DNA of 64,000 bases, taken from Saprospiraceae bacterium. GTDB lineage: Bacteria; Bacteroidota; Bacteroidia; Chitinophagales; Saprospiraceae. Location of the stretch: the NCBI GenBank assembly GCA_016714085.1, contig JADJNW010000013.1:62001-126000 (forward strand), read 5' to 3'. Both the position numbers and the translations under genes were made by a program. Below are positions 54,965 to 64,000 of the stretch, piece after piece (the first letter of the stretch is position 1; each line of letters opens with the position of its first letter). The notes under the pieces were generated by a model. That model made no database searches, was not told the DNA's origin, and saw only the letters and a program-made list of their open reading frames with translations.

Positions 54965-57900
54965 TTATCGCAGAACTGTCACATCGCCGCGAATTATGAT
55001 TCCTTCGGAGATATTGAGTCGCAGGATGTAATAGTAAGTACCTTCGGGGAGGTTTTGTCCCATTTCGTTGGTGCCATCCCACTGGTTGTTGTAAGGTTTC
55101 GCCTGGAAAACAATATCGCCCCAGCGGTTGAAGATAATCAATTCGTTGTCAGGATATTGTTCTGGATTGAAGAGCAATTCATCGAACACCAATTGTTCAT
55201 TGACGCCATCGCCGTTGGGCGTGATGGCATTGGTACGAGGTGGCGCTTCAAAGTTCGGGTCTTCTTCGATGAAGATTTGCACAAAGGCAGAATCGCAGAA
55301 GGTCGGACAATTGCTGCTACAAATGGTATAAGCAAATTCGTCTTGACCGAATACGCCAGGCTTCACGCTATAAGCGACGCGTCCGCCAGTGGTAACAGAT
55401 GCCGCTCCGAGCATCGGATTCTGAGAAATGCTGATGCTGAAAGAAGCCACATTGCTGATCTGGTCGTTGCCTGTCACCAGTACTGAACCGGAAGTCTCTC
55501 CAACTTTGAGCGTAAGCGCATCGTCGGCAGCCAGCGGCGCGGATTCTAATTTCACAACGATGGTATCAGCGCTGTAATTTTCACAACCAGGTGCAGAAAG
55601 CGTCCATACGAAACGGTTATCGCCTGTTGCGAGGTTGCTGGCGGTCACAGAAGCTTGGTTGGTAGCGTTCAGCGAAGCGGCGGAAGAAGTTGACCAAGCC
55701 CCGGTCGTACCAGCAGGTGCATTAGCGCTGAGTGAAGCAGTAGGTTCGCACACGCCTTGATCCGCTCCGGCATTCGCCAATTCAAATTGAATATCGAAAC
55801 TAACAGAAACCGTAGTGGTATCGCTACAACCGTTGTCATTATTGGTCACCACCAACTGGAATGTTCCAGCTTTATCAATAGAAATACTTTGCTGCGTTGG
55901 ATTGGCGATGTTAGCAGTGCCATTTAGCACCGACCATTGATAAGCGATATTTGCACCCGCAGAAGAGCCTGTAGCATCTAACATTGTAGATTCACCGCAA
56001 CCGATACTCGATTGCGCAGCAGCAGCGTTCGCCATTGGGAAATTAGTATCTTCCGCCAAATCTACCGTAGCAATTGCTTCGCAACCATCGCTGGTTCTGA
56101 TGATTTTTACCTGATAAGTGCCAGCGCCCTGGGCGGTTGCCAGGAGTGGATTGCTTGCATTGACTTGTACCGTGCCACTGCCGGAAACTTTCGTCCATTC
56201 GGTACGGAACTCACCAGTAACGGTAGAACCTGTAGCATCCAAAGTCATGCTTGGATCGCTGCAAGTGAGGGTATCTGGTGTGGCAATTTCTGCCTCCGGA
56301 CGGTTGGCATCTACTGCAACTGTAACCGTGTCACGAGCAGAGCAACCATTAATATCGCTGGTCAGGATTAATTCATAATTTCCACCTTCTGTTACTTCCG
56401 CAGTCAAAGGGGTAATGATCGTAGCTGTTCCACCGTCCAAGCCTTTCCATTCGGCCGTTACATCCGGGGATGAACCAGTAGCGTCGAGGGTTACTTTGCT
56501 TACGGTACAAGACAATTGTTGCGGTGCAGCAATGCTAATAGCAGGTGGTATCTTATCGTCACCGACGAAGATAGTATCTCTGCCGATACAGCCTGTCTGA
56601 ATATTGGTAACCATCAATTCATAATTGCCAGCAGCGTTCACGCTGGTTTGCAAAGCATTATTGGGTGAAGGTGGTGTACCTCCGTCAAGGGCATTCCATT
56701 GGTAAGTGAAATCTGCACCTACAGAAGAACCCGCGCCATCCAAAGCGATGACATCGGTGATACAAGTGAGATTGGTGCTGTCGCCGGCAATAGCAGTCGG
56801 TAACACAGAATCATCTTCGACTACTGCATCACCGTTGAAAGCACAGCCATTTACAGGATTGGTTACTTTTATTTGATAGGTGCCCGCTTTATCTACTTCA
56901 ATCGTTGCAGTACTATCGCCCATTACAATATTGCCATCTGCGGTTGTCCATTCGATAATAAAATCAGGATTCGGATTGGCGATAGTTGCTTGTACTGTTT
57001 TAGTCGGTGTCTGGCAATTTAATTTTACAATATCGACAGGCAAAGACACCTGCGGCGCATTTAAATCAGGATTCACTTTCACCGAATCTATTCCTACGCA
57101 GCCTGTCAAAGTATTAGATACCTCCAGATAATAAGTTCCCGGAGCGGTAATCTCGGGCTGCAAAGTAGCTGCTGCTACTTCTTCTCCATTGAGTGTCCAT
57201 TTATAAGTAAAGTCAGCACCTTCGGCCGTGCCAGTGGCATCGAGCATTAGCATTGTATCCCGACAAGTAATCATCGTGTCAACCCCGGCTTCTACAAGCG
57301 GAGGATCGACTTCATTGTCAACCCGCACGGTATCAGCTATAGCGCAGTTGGTGGATGTATCGCGCACAGCGAGTTGAAAAAGGCCGGGTGTTGCAATTTT
57401 GGGCGAAAGTGTTGTTTCCGTGCCAGGTACAAATTCCCCACCTTCGCTAGCTGTCCATTCAAAAACAAAGTTAGTGGAGTTGCCAACACTGGCATTGATC
57501 GTCACGGTATCTACCAAACAAGTGATAGCCTGCGCCATTCCTACGTCGAGGGTAGGAAAATCTTCATTGGGCGTAACTTTTACAGTATCAATAGCGGCAC
57601 AGCCACTTTCGAGGTTCGTTACTTTCAATAAATAAGTCCCGAGTGAATCCACTTGAACCGTGTCACTGTTGGCGATCACTTCTCCGCTCAAAGTCAACCA
57701 TTCGTATGCTACTGATAGCGTATCATTTACAGATGCAGAACCCAGGATAACATTGCTACCTTCGACGCACCCAATTGGCTGATCTTCACCTGCATTTGCA
57801 TTGGGGAAGTCTTGGGTCAAATCTTCTACGATAACCGTATCTCTTGAAACACAGCTTGATTCGGTGTTGGTTACTGCCAGAATATAAGTACCAGGTTTAT

Positions 57901-60766
57901 TTACTATTGCTTGTTGAAGCGTTTCCTGACCCGCAGGTACTTCGCCGCCACTGCGCGCTACCCAAAGATAAGTAATATTTGCTCCGGTAGTCGTCGTTTG
58001 ACCACCCAGTGTAACCGATTCTGTGCTACAAGTGAAGGAATCATCAAAACCAGCATCGGCACGCGGAAAGTCTTGGGCGATGATTTCTACCGTATCTTTT
58101 GCCACACATCCTGTTTCTGTATTGGTTACTGCCAAAATGTAAGTGCCTGGCGCTAAAGCTCCAGAACTCAGCTTGTCAACATCAGGCGTCAGACGTCCAT
58201 TTGGGGTCGTCCACAAATAAGAATAATTTGCACCAGCTGAACCTTGACCTACTAGCGAAAGGATCGGCGGATCGCAAACAAAAGGTTTATCTTCACCGGC
58301 ATCTGCGATTGGAAGGTCACTGTTCAGGGGCACTTCAAAAGTATCGCGCAAAATGAGTGAAGGATTAGAATTATCAAAGATCGTTACTACTATTGGGCCG
58401 GGAGGCAGGTTTCGGGCTGTCGGACCGAATTGAGGCGGCGTACTTTCCCAGGTAATTCCCACTGGTTGCTTTCCACCCATCACTGAAATTGTAATTGAAC
58501 CATCATCGGTATCTGGGCAGCTTACAGCGGTAATTACGGTATCTATAATCACCAGACGGTCTTTGATACAAATTTCACCCGGATCAGATAAAAGGCTGCC
58601 ATCGCCATTGGTCGTCGTTACCAAAGGATCAGGCTCTCCGACTCGAAGCTCAAAACAAGAATCGGGCTGACCCACAAGGTTAAAACACAATTCAAAAATC
58701 AGCGTGCTATCAGCTACGGTTACTGCACTAGCGTTGCTCCAGTTGACTCTGATTATACCAACATTCGCCGAACTCACATCGAAGTTACTTGCCGAAAGCC
58801 CTGTCAAATTGCCGGGAATATGCACCGTATCAAATTGCAAAGCAGAAGGCTCAAAACTAATGGAAAACTGAGTAGAAAGGATATTATCAAAGCTTTTGAC
58901 CGTCACCGGGACACAAGCAACCGTGCCAACTTCACCCATGATCTCACCCAGATCAAGGAAATAACCTTCCGGGAACAAGATACACACTTCGGCAGGTTGA
59001 CTCACAACGCCGATATTATTGCCATTGGAAGTGGTTGTAATTGCTTCTGCTTCAATAGGATTATCGATGACCAATAACTCTTCGCAATTCTGAGGATCGC
59101 CAGTTAATTCAAAGCAAGCTTGAAAAATGACCGTATTATCTGGAAGCGTTGCTGCATTATTGGTTTCCCAATCGAAGGTCAAAGTACCAAAATCAACGCC
59201 GATTAAACCAAAATTGGATAGCGATGCGCCAGGAATATTGACATTATTAATGCCTACAAATGTCATATGGGTAGGTTCCCAAGCTAAAGAGAATTGATAG
59301 CCGAGGATGTCCTTGAAATTCGCTACGGTTACATCTAAACAAGTTGTTTCACCCAGGGGTGCTTCCGCATCAGAAACGGTCATCACTACGCCCGTGGGGC
59401 GGATCACTTCTACTGCGCAGTTGGTTGGATTGATGCCAATATTGGTATTGTTTCTCAGTACAATCGGCGGTGCGCCACCAAATTGGATAGGGCTGCTGCC
59501 ACCAACGCCCACTACTTTGAAACAGACTTCAAATAGATCGCCTGCACCACCTGGCAAGGATAGACCAGAGAGCACCGTGGACCAATTGACTCCAAGTACC
59601 CCATTGGATACATTGGCTTTATTAAAATCAGCTTGGTCAAAACCAGTGAGCTGTGTATTAATACTTTTTACTTCTTTAAACTCAAGGATATTCTCATTCC
59701 ATTCCAAATTCCAATTAAATTCTTTGATATTAGTAAAACCAGCCGTGCTGATTTTTACACAAACCTCCTCATTTGGATTCACAGGTTCACCGCAATTGGC
59801 GGATAATTGCAAACCAGTTGGGGCGCAGCTACCTACTCTTACCTGACCAGGCTCTGTAGCTCCTGTCAAACGGAATCCTTGTACTACATCATTCGTTACC
59901 TCAAAAGGTGTTGGTGAATCTGAGAAATTAATGGGAATCGTTGTTTCGCAATTGCCTAGCACTCGGAAGCAAACCTGGAAGAGGACTGTACTATCAGGTA
60001 GGGTGATCCCATCGCCGATTGTATATTCCCAGGATAAAGTAAGATTGCCGGCACCAACAGCAGGATTATCGGGTGTCCCGAAGCTACTGCGCGCCAGATT
60101 GACCAGATTTTCTAGTACGACTACATCATCGAACTCTAATTTAGCAGGATCCCAATTGATGGAAAACTGCATACTTGTCAGATCATCGAAACCGATTGCG
60201 CTGAAATCCACACAAACCAAGTCTCCTTGATTAGCGGTTTCTTGCGAGGCGATTAAGGTCAGGGGTCGTACGCCGATCGAAACCAATCCATTTTTGCTCA
60301 GCATACCAATATTGTTGGGGCAAGCATTTACCCTTTGTACATTGATCGGAAGCGGATCGCTCGATAAGGAGATGGCAGAAGTTTTTCCATATCCACCTAT
60401 GGCTCGAAAGCAAAGTTGAAAGATCGTACTACCATCAGGAACTGTAAGCCCTGTAGCGTTAGGACTGCATTGTGCAAAAAGCCAATCAATGCTCAGCTTA
60501 CCATCTCCAGCCAGGCTGGTATTAAAGTTAGTACCGTTGAAGTTGGGCAGGCCAAAACCTTGCACCCCTTCAAAATCAATCACCGATGCATCCCATTGCA
60601 AGGAAAATTCCATCGAGATAATATCGGTAAAGTCTTTGACGGTGATATCAACGCAAAATTGTTCACCGACGTTAGGGGAGGAAGGTGAGAAGATCAAGGA
60701 CGGCTGTGCCCAAACGCTTAGTTTGAACGCTAGTCCGATCACCACCAGGGAAAGTAGTCTTTTCAT
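54965..60766 (-). CDS. Giant cohesin / PKD-like protein with T9SS type B sorting domain
   Basis: About 1933 residues from ATG 60766 (signal peptide KRLLSLVVIGLAFKLSVWAQ). The GTG at 60802 would extend the signal unusually. Five cohesin-like domains come first, each with a Cys-containing strand such as GEQFCVDITVKDF and SMEFSLQWDASVIDFEGV. About eleven PKD/Ig-like modules follow, with repeated ADAGEDK..C and GADFTYQWNALDGG text and paired cysteines. Then come a cadherin-like domain (GRVAYSVKPGVFGQDEFAYTI) and the gliding-motility-type C-terminal domain NAITPNGDGVNEQLVF...IIFNRWGDIVF...GTYYYIL, a type B T9SS signal. The protein is a surface filament or adhesin candidate. It follows a PorP/SprF-like gene by 130 bp, the usual partner of type B cargo. 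Confidence 0.9.
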   Translation of the reverse strand: MKRLLSLVVIGLAFKLSVWAQPSLIFSPSSPNVGEQFCVDITVKDFTDIISMEFSLQWDASVIDFEGVQGFGLPNFNGTNFNTSLAGDGKLSIDWLFAQCSPNATGLTVPDGSTIFQLCFRAIGGYGKTSAISLSSDPLPINVQRVNACPNNIGMLSKNGLVSIGVRPLTLIASQETANQGDLVCVDFSAIGFDDLTSMQFSINWDPAKLEFDDVVVLENLVNLARSSFGTPDNPAVGAGNLTLSWEYTIGDGITLPDSTVLFQVCFRVLGNCETTIPINFSDSPTPFEVTNDVVQGFRLTGATEPGQVRVGSCAPTGLQLSANCGEPVNPNEEVCVKISTAGFTNIKEFNWNLEWNENILEFKEVKSINTQLTGFDQADFNKANVSNGVLGVNWSTVLSGLSLPGGAGDLFEVCFKVVGVGGSSPIQFGGAPPIVLRNNTNIGINPTNCAVEVIRPTGVVMTVSDAEAPLGETTCLDVTVANFKDILGYQFSLAWEPTHMTFVGINNVNIPGASLSNFGLIGVDFGTLTFDWETNNAATLPDNTVIFQACFELTGDPQNCEELLVIDNPIEAEAITTTSNGNNIGVVSQPAEVCILFPEGYFLDLGEIMGEVGTVACVPVTVKSFDNILSTQFSISFEPSALQFDTVHIPGNLTGLSASNFDVSSANVGIIRVNWSNASAVTVADSTLIFELCFNLVGQPDSCFELRVGEPDPLVTTTNGDGSLLSDPGEICIKDRLVIIDTVITAVSCPDTDDGSITISVMGGKQPVGITWESTPPQFGPTARNLPPGPIVVTIFDNSNPSLILRDTFEVPLNSDLPIADAGEDKPFVCDPPILSLVGQGSAGANYSYLWTTPNGRLTPDVDKLSSGALAPGTYILAVTNTETGCVAKDTVEIIAQDFPRADAGFDDSFTCSTESVTLGGQTTTTGANITYLWVARSGGEVPAGQETLQQAIVNKPGTYILAVTNTESSCVSRDTVIVEDLTQDFPNANAGEDQPIGCVEGSNVILGSASVNDTLSVAYEWLTLSGEVIANSDTVQVDSLGTYLLKVTNLESGCAAIDTVKVTPNEDFPTLDVGMAQAITCLVDTVTINASVGNSTNFVFEWTASEGGEFVPGTETTLSPKIATPGLFQLAVRDTSTNCAIADTVRVDNEVDPPLVEAGVDTMITCRDTMLMLDATGTAEGADFTYKWTLNGEEVAAATLQPEITAPGTYYLEVSNTLTGCVGIDSVKVNPDLNAPQVSLPVDIVKLNCQTPTKTVQATIANPNPDFIIEWTTADGNIVMGDSTATIEVDKAGTYQIKVTNPVNGCAFNGDAVVEDDSVLPTAIAGDSTNLTCITDVIALDGAGSSVGADFTYQWNALDGGTPPSPNNALQTSVNAAGNYELMVTNIQTGCIGRDTIFVGDDKIPPAISIAAPQQLSCTVSKVTLDATGSSPDVTAEWKGLDGGTATIITPLTAEVTEGGNYELILTSDINGCSARDTVTVAVDANRPEAEIATPDTLTCSDPSMTLDATGSTVTGEFRTEWTKVSGSGTVQVNASNPLLATAQGAGTYQVKIIRTSDGCEAIATVDLAEDTNFPMANAAAAQSSIGCGESTMLDATGSSAGANIAYQWSVLNGTANIANPTQQSISIDKAGTFQLVVTNNDNGCSDTTTVSVSFDIQFELANAGADQGVCEPTASLSANAPAGTTGAWSTSSAASLNATNQASVTASNLATGDNRFVWTLSAPGCENYSADTIVVKLESAPLAADDALTLKVGETSGSVLVTGNDQISNVASFSISISQNPMLGAASVTTGGRVAYSVKPGVFGQDEFAYTICSSNCPTFCDSAFVQIFIEEDPNFEAPPRTNAITPNGDGVNEQLVFDELLFNPEQYPDNELIIFNRWGDIVFQAKPYNNQWDGTNEMGQNLPEGTYYYILRLNISEGIIIRGDVTVLR

Positions 60767-60896
60767 GAGACGACTGTATTTCGTAGGTTTATGTTTCTTC
60801 ACGGGATAACCAACGGTTTTAGGCCGCTATATTATTAAACCTGTTGTACAGAAAATAATGATTTGAAATAATTTGAAAACACGGCTATGTTATACA

Positions 60897-61838
60897 TTAA
60901 CGATCAAATGCAAATGAAACATTCAATTCGTGCGTGCTACCCGCCGAAGGCCCAAAAGAGCTGAACGAGTAGTCAAAACCATAACCGATTCGGATGGTAT
61001 TATCCAAGGAATTTGCTCCCAGCAAGACACCTGCATCGAGGTGAAAAGTCTTGGCAGAAGAAACACCCGTACCCATCCATAACCCTCCAGGCATTTGATA
61101 ACGAAGATTTAGGTCAACGTTGACCGGCACATTTGGTGCATATTTTACCCACATGGAAGGTTCCAGGAAGCTATCATTAGCGAAAAATTTGTAGAATCCA
61201 AGCAATCCGTAGAAGTGCTGCACACGCTTAGTGTAGAATTCACCAGCATCATTTTTGAAAGTCAGATCAAGCCCTACCACCTGTGGCACAGAAGCGCCTG
61301 CGTAGAAATAGTCGGCATCACCGACAGTCTGATAGTAGTATACCCCGACACCAACGTCAGGATAAAGCTGGGATTGATTTTGTGTGCCTACCACATCTCC
61401 GTCTTCACGCAGGAAGATTTCGGCGGCTTTCACGCGATATTGCACAGCACCAACGCTTAAACCCACTACAAATCCGCCGTATTCCGGGTCTTGCGTCAAT
61501 ACGCCGGCGATTTTTCCATAAAAACCAGTGAATCCGGTAGGTCCTGTCTTATCGTTGATTAAGTGTGCCCCCGTCATAAAGGTCACGCCGCTAAATTCGG
61601 TATTAAGGTATGAAAAACGCACTGTCTGAGTGGTAGGTGCATTACTCAAACCGACCCATTGAGCGCGGTAAGACGCACCAACGCTTAGATTTTGGCCAAA
61701 TGCCAGGAAATCCGATTCTAATGCTGCGGGATTGATTACGCTTACGTTTTCACGGTACTGCGTAAAAAGGGAAAGTTGTTGGGCCTTTAAGGCCAATGTC
61801 GTTACAACCAAAACGACTGGGAGTAGTAGATACCTCAT
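60897..61838 (-). CDS. PorP/SprF family outer-membrane protein
   Basis: 313 residues from ATG 61838. The frame's upstream start at 61931 places a long charged tail before the signal peptide RYLLLPVVLVVTTLALKAQ. The opening QQLSLFTQYRENVSVINPAALESDFLAF and SVGASYRAQWVGLSNAPTTQTVRFSY are close to the PorP/SprF consensus (YxxNxxxxNPAxxG, R-QW-G). The rest is a 14-strand-type barrel ending ELNVSFAFDR. Family members hold or deliver T9SS type B substrates at the outer membrane. The cargo is the giant protein encoded next downstream on the same strand. Confidence 0.9.
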   Translation of the reverse strand: MRYLLLPVVLVVTTLALKAQQLSLFTQYRENVSVINPAALESDFLAFGQNLSVGASYRAQWVGLSNAPTTQTVRFSYLNTEFSGVTFMTGAHLINDKTGPTGFTGFYGKIAGVLTQDPEYGGFVVGLSVGAVQYRVKAAEIFLREDGDVVGTQNQSQLYPDVGVGVYYYQTVGDADYFYAGASVPQVVGLDLTFKNDAGEFYTKRVQHFYGLLGFYKFFANDSFLEPSMWVKYAPNVPVNVDLNLRYQMPGGLWMGTGVSSAKTFHLDAGVLLGANSLDNTIRIGYGFDYSFSSFGPSAGSTHELNVSFAFDR

Positions 61839-61859
61839 GGGATAAGTTTTTGAGATGCG

Positions 61860-61867
61860 CAAAGTTA
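61860..61867 (-). promoter_or_regulatory. Likely -7 promoter box of the PorP/SprF operon
   Basis: The minus strand reads TAACTTTG followed by CGC, a classic Bacteroidota -7 box, 22 bases before the ATG. A TTTG lies upstream, but its 15-base spacer is shorter than usual. Confidence 0.5.
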
Positions 61868-62261
61868 GCAAATTTTGTTTCTCAAATATAATTTTTTCTA
61901 ATTTTAACAAAAACACCTCCCTTTGCGTCAACGGATTATTATCTGTCAGTAGTTTTTCTCAAGCTCAAAAAGCAAGTCCAAAATTAGGTGTTTGATTTGG
62001 AAAAAAGATACTATATGAATGCCTATTTTTGGAAAATATTATCGAAGTGTTAATAAAAAAAATAATGGTAAGGATTCTCAGACGCAAAGTTCTGAAAATT
62101 AATTTTTTAAACCAAGCACTTTAACGAAGAAGAAAAGTTAAGATTTTTAGATAGAGCTGAAGGTTCGAAAAGTTAACCAGGTGATAAAAGCTCCAAAATC
62201 AGGAAATTATGAGAAGTCTTTTGCATTTTTAGAAAAATACAAAAGACTTAATCCTTATCAT
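61868..62261. other. Intergenic spacer, no gene seen
   Basis: AT-rich, with no coding frame, RNA gene or obvious dyad that I can support. It lies between the PorP/SprF promoter and the stop of the ABC permease gene. Confidence 0.4.
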
Positions 62262-62297
62262 AAAATCTCTCGGTCTCCCGATCTCCAAGTCTCCAGC
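62262..62297. repeat. Short-period TCTCC repeat abutting a stop codon
   Basis: TAAAATCTCTC, then GGTCTCC-CGATCTCC-AAGTCTCC at about eight-base period, runs to the stop codon of the ABC permease gene. It belongs to the same class as the elements at 5756, 15766, 25998 and 49808. Confidence 0.5.
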
Positions 62298-63554
62298 TTA
62301 CTTCGCACGCATCGCCACCACAGGATCCATACGAGAAGCTTGCAGCGCAGGAATCATACCAGCGGCAACGCCAATGATCATAGAAAGTATAACACCAAAT
62401 AAGATGTTGCCTACGGACATCGCCAACTCAAAGTTGATCGCCTGTGAAAGAATAGCCGTAATGGCCCCTACCAAAATTAGACCGGCAACGCCGCCAATTA
62501 AGCATAAAATAGAGGCTTCGATAAGAAATTCCAACAAAATGACATAACGCTTGGCGCCTAAAGCTTTTTTGATGCCAATGATATTGGTACGTTCTTTGAC
62601 CGATACAAACATGATATTTGCTACACTAAACATCCCCACTAAAATGGCAAATCCTCCGACGAACCCACCCAACATATTGAGTACGCCAAAAAAGCTATTG
62701 AGAAAGCCGGAGATAATGGAAAGCTCATTGAGCGAGAAATTGGTCTCCTCTTTGGGCTTGAGGCGACGGTGCGCACGCAATACGCCGGTGACTTCGTCGC
62801 GGAGTTGGCTCACGGTGACGCCTTCAGCAGCCTTGATGTTCAATGAAGTATTGCCGAAAGGATGATTCGGTTTGAGATTGACAATTTTCCGAGCTAATTC
62901 ATAAGAAATGATAATCCCTTCATCGAAGTTCATCACATTTACCAGGCTTTCGCCCGATTTTTCAAGCACGCCAATCACCTCGAGTTTTCTGCCATTTACC
63001 TTGATTGTTTTTCCAATCGGTTCAATACTGCCAAACAAACGATCTGCCACTTCATAACCCAACACGGCTTTATTTGCACCAAAAGTATATTCGGATTGAG
63101 AAAAATAGCGCCCTTTATCGTATTCAAATTTGAACATCTCGCCAAAATCATACGTGACCCCAATATAAAAAATATCTGTGCTGTTGGAAAGGTATTTTGC
63201 AACGCGATTGCCCACGCCCACATGAAAGGATACCATATCGGCAGAATTTACCCTTTCTTCTACCGCTTCGAAATCATCATAGCCAATATTCGGGCGACGC
63301 ATATATTTGAAAAAGTTATCTCCGGGGTCCTCGGCCCATGAAATTTTTTGCACGTACACGACGTCATTCCCAAGCTTTTCAATACTCCCACGCACATTGC
63401 TCTCCAGGGAATCTACGGCCGACTGCACACCGATGATACAAAAGATACCAATCGACACGCCCAGCAAGGATAAAAAGCTGCGCAATTTATTGGCTCGCAA
63501 TTGTTGCAATGCTTGCGAAACACTTTCAGCGATAATTCGTAATACAATTTTCAT
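62298..63554 (-). CDS. MacB-type ABC transporter permease (FtsX family)
   Basis: 418 residues from ATG 63554 (MKIVLRIIAESVSQALQQL). The frame's first codons at 63563 add three residues. An N-terminal transmembrane helix (LRSFLSLLGVSIGIFCIIGVQ) is followed by a MacB-like periplasmic core (VVYVQKISW, SADMVSFHVGVGNRVAKYL, IGKTIKVNGRKLEVIGVL) and the three C-terminal FtsX helices (LGGFVGGFAILVGMFSVANIMFVSV-KERTNIIGIKKALGA; FLIEASILCLIGGVAGLILVG; GNILFGVILSMIIGVAAGMIPA). RTNIIGIKKALGA is the family signature. It should work with a LolD/MacB-like ATPase, not found in the window, as a mechanotransmission exporter. Substrate unknown. Confidence 0.9.
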   Translation of the reverse strand: MKIVLRIIAESVSQALQQLRANKLRSFLSLLGVSIGIFCIIGVQSAVDSLESNVRGSIEKLGNDVVYVQKISWAEDPGDNFFKYMRRPNIGYDDFEAVEERVNSADMVSFHVGVGNRVAKYLSNSTDIFYIGVTYDFGEMFKFEYDKGRYFSQSEYTFGANKAVLGYEVADRLFGSIEPIGKTIKVNGRKLEVIGVLEKSGESLVNVMNFDEGIIISYELARKIVNLKPNHPFGNTSLNIKAAEGVTVSQLRDEVTGVLRAHRRLKPKEETNFSLNELSIISGFLNSFFGVLNMLGGFVGGFAILVGMFSVANIMFVSVKERTNIIGIKKALGAKRYVILLEFLIEASILCLIGGVAGLILVGAITAILSQAINFELAMSVGNILFGVILSMIIGVAAGMIPALQASRMDPVVAMRAK

Positions 63555-63899
63555 GGAAACCAAAGTTTATAGACAATTCCAGCCTCGAAACTACCATTAG
63601 CCGCCTAAACCTCCTAAATGATTCGATAAAAATACGAATTTTATCTGCCAAAGGCGGAAAAGATAAATTTTTCAGAATTTGGAACAAAGTAGTACACTTG
63701 TACGTATTGTAAAATGAAAGTTAAATGCTGGTTTTATTGTTTCCATTTTTGATCGTTTAATTCTAATAATGAATCATGAAGAACTTTAAAACCAGGAAAT
63801 CATGAAGCTATGAAACGGGAAAAGCAAACCTTTCTGGCAATCAATTATTTCTGAAAGAAAAACTAAGCAAATTTATACTAATACACTGCGCAATATTGT
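63555..63899. other. Intergenic region between divergent genes, no gene seen
   Basis: An AT-rich spacer upstream of both the ABC permease (minus) and queA (plus). TCTGCC-AAA-GGCGGA near 63643 is a small dyad. Nothing else can be supported. Confidence 0.35.
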
Positions 63900-63907
63900 T
63901 ATCTTTG
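63900..63907 (+). promoter_or_regulatory. Likely -7 promoter box of queA
   Basis: TATCTTTG followed by CG, a very good TAnnTTTG match, 28 bases before the queA ATG. A -33 TTG at normal distance is not clear. Confidence 0.5.
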
Positions 63908-63934
63908 CGACCAATTTTTTGAAAACGAAGGAGA

Positions 63935-64000
63935 ATGAGAACCAAACTGTCACAATTTGGATTTGAACTACCAAAAAAACTGATTGCACAAGACCCCGCT
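63935..64000 (+). CDS. queA: tRNA ribosyltransferase-isomerase QueA, 5' part only
   Basis: Only 22 codons lie inside the window: MRTKLSQFGFELPKKLIA, then QDPA. The pattern xLSxFxFELPxxLIAQxP is the universal QueA N-terminus. The enzyme moves and rearranges the ribosyl part of S-adenosylmethionine onto 7-aminomethyl-7-deazaguanine in tRNA to make epoxyqueuosine. A good ribosome-binding site (AAGGAG) sits four bases before ATG 63935. The gene runs off the right edge. Confidence 0.85.
   Translation, partial: MRTKLSQFGFELPKKLIAQDPA

Noticed and set aside
1..64000. tRNA, rRNA, riboswitch or complete insertion sequence
   Set aside because: I saw no cloverleaf with TTCGAnTC arms, no rRNA-like text, no known riboswitch core and no transposase reading frame.

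Overview
The window looks like a chromosomal piece of a gliding or surface-adherent Bacteroidota, probably of the Saprospiria type. The evidence is a type IX secretion (T9SS) type B sorting domain on a giant protein beside a PorP/SprF-like gene, a T9SS type A tail on a second protein, several huge Calx-beta, beta-helix and 'choice-of-anchor Q' surface proteins, TAnnTTTG-type -7 promoter boxes and few Shine-Dalgarno sites. The lineage is inferred from gene content only.

Layout. 0.3-5.2 kb: a small lipoprotein, two family 2 glycosyltransferases and a beta-helix lipoprotein. 5.2-21.5 kb: three giant secreted surface-protein genes on the minus strand, bracketed by three copies of an unusual array of 21-bp units. 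21.6-27.5 kb: a duplicated-domain hypothetical, a REP-like palindrome patch, an outer-membrane protein, an alpha/beta hydrolase, ruvB and icd. 27.5-35.4 kb: an O-antigen-ligase/TPR protein, a transglutaminase-like lipoprotein, and a bacteriocin-type set (peptidase-containing ABC exporter, double-glycine Cys-rich precursor, membrane protein). 35.6-39.9 kb: a glucuronate operon (uxuA, SDR reductase, GH67 alpha-glucuronidase) under two LacI-like operators. 40-47.2 kb: a DUF4139 protein, thioredoxin-TPR protein, outer-membrane protein, zinc-ribbon/MOSC pair, T9SS type A repeat protein and a DUF2541-like protein. 47.4-51.5 kb: a fadN-fadA beta-oxidation pair split by a small four-helix-bundle gene inside inverted repeats. 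51.5-54.9 kb: a hypothetical with a second, unrelated 21-bp array, then a FecR-like/CHASE2 pair. 55-61.9 kb: a giant cohesin/PKD T9SS type B protein and its PorP/SprF-like partner. 62.3-64 kb: a MacB-type ABC permease and the start of queA.

The most interesting signal is the 21-bp-period arrays. Three copies (5.3, 15.3, 21.2 kb) share one consensus, with left-half units inverted relative to right-half units. A fourth (52.4 kb) has an unrelated GC-palindrome consensus but the same exact 21-bp phase. Two of the arrays sit 200-250 bp upstream of genes whose proteins begin with a similar IPxN(D/A) helical domain. I know of no described system that matches this.

Quality caveat. At least nine genes, including ruvB, icd and uxuA, have a 1-2 base frameshift that is exactly repairable, and two show an in-frame TAA where a sense codon is expected. 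The pattern looks like uncorrected consensus errors rather than mass pseudogenisation. I annotated the repaired spans and marked each lesion.
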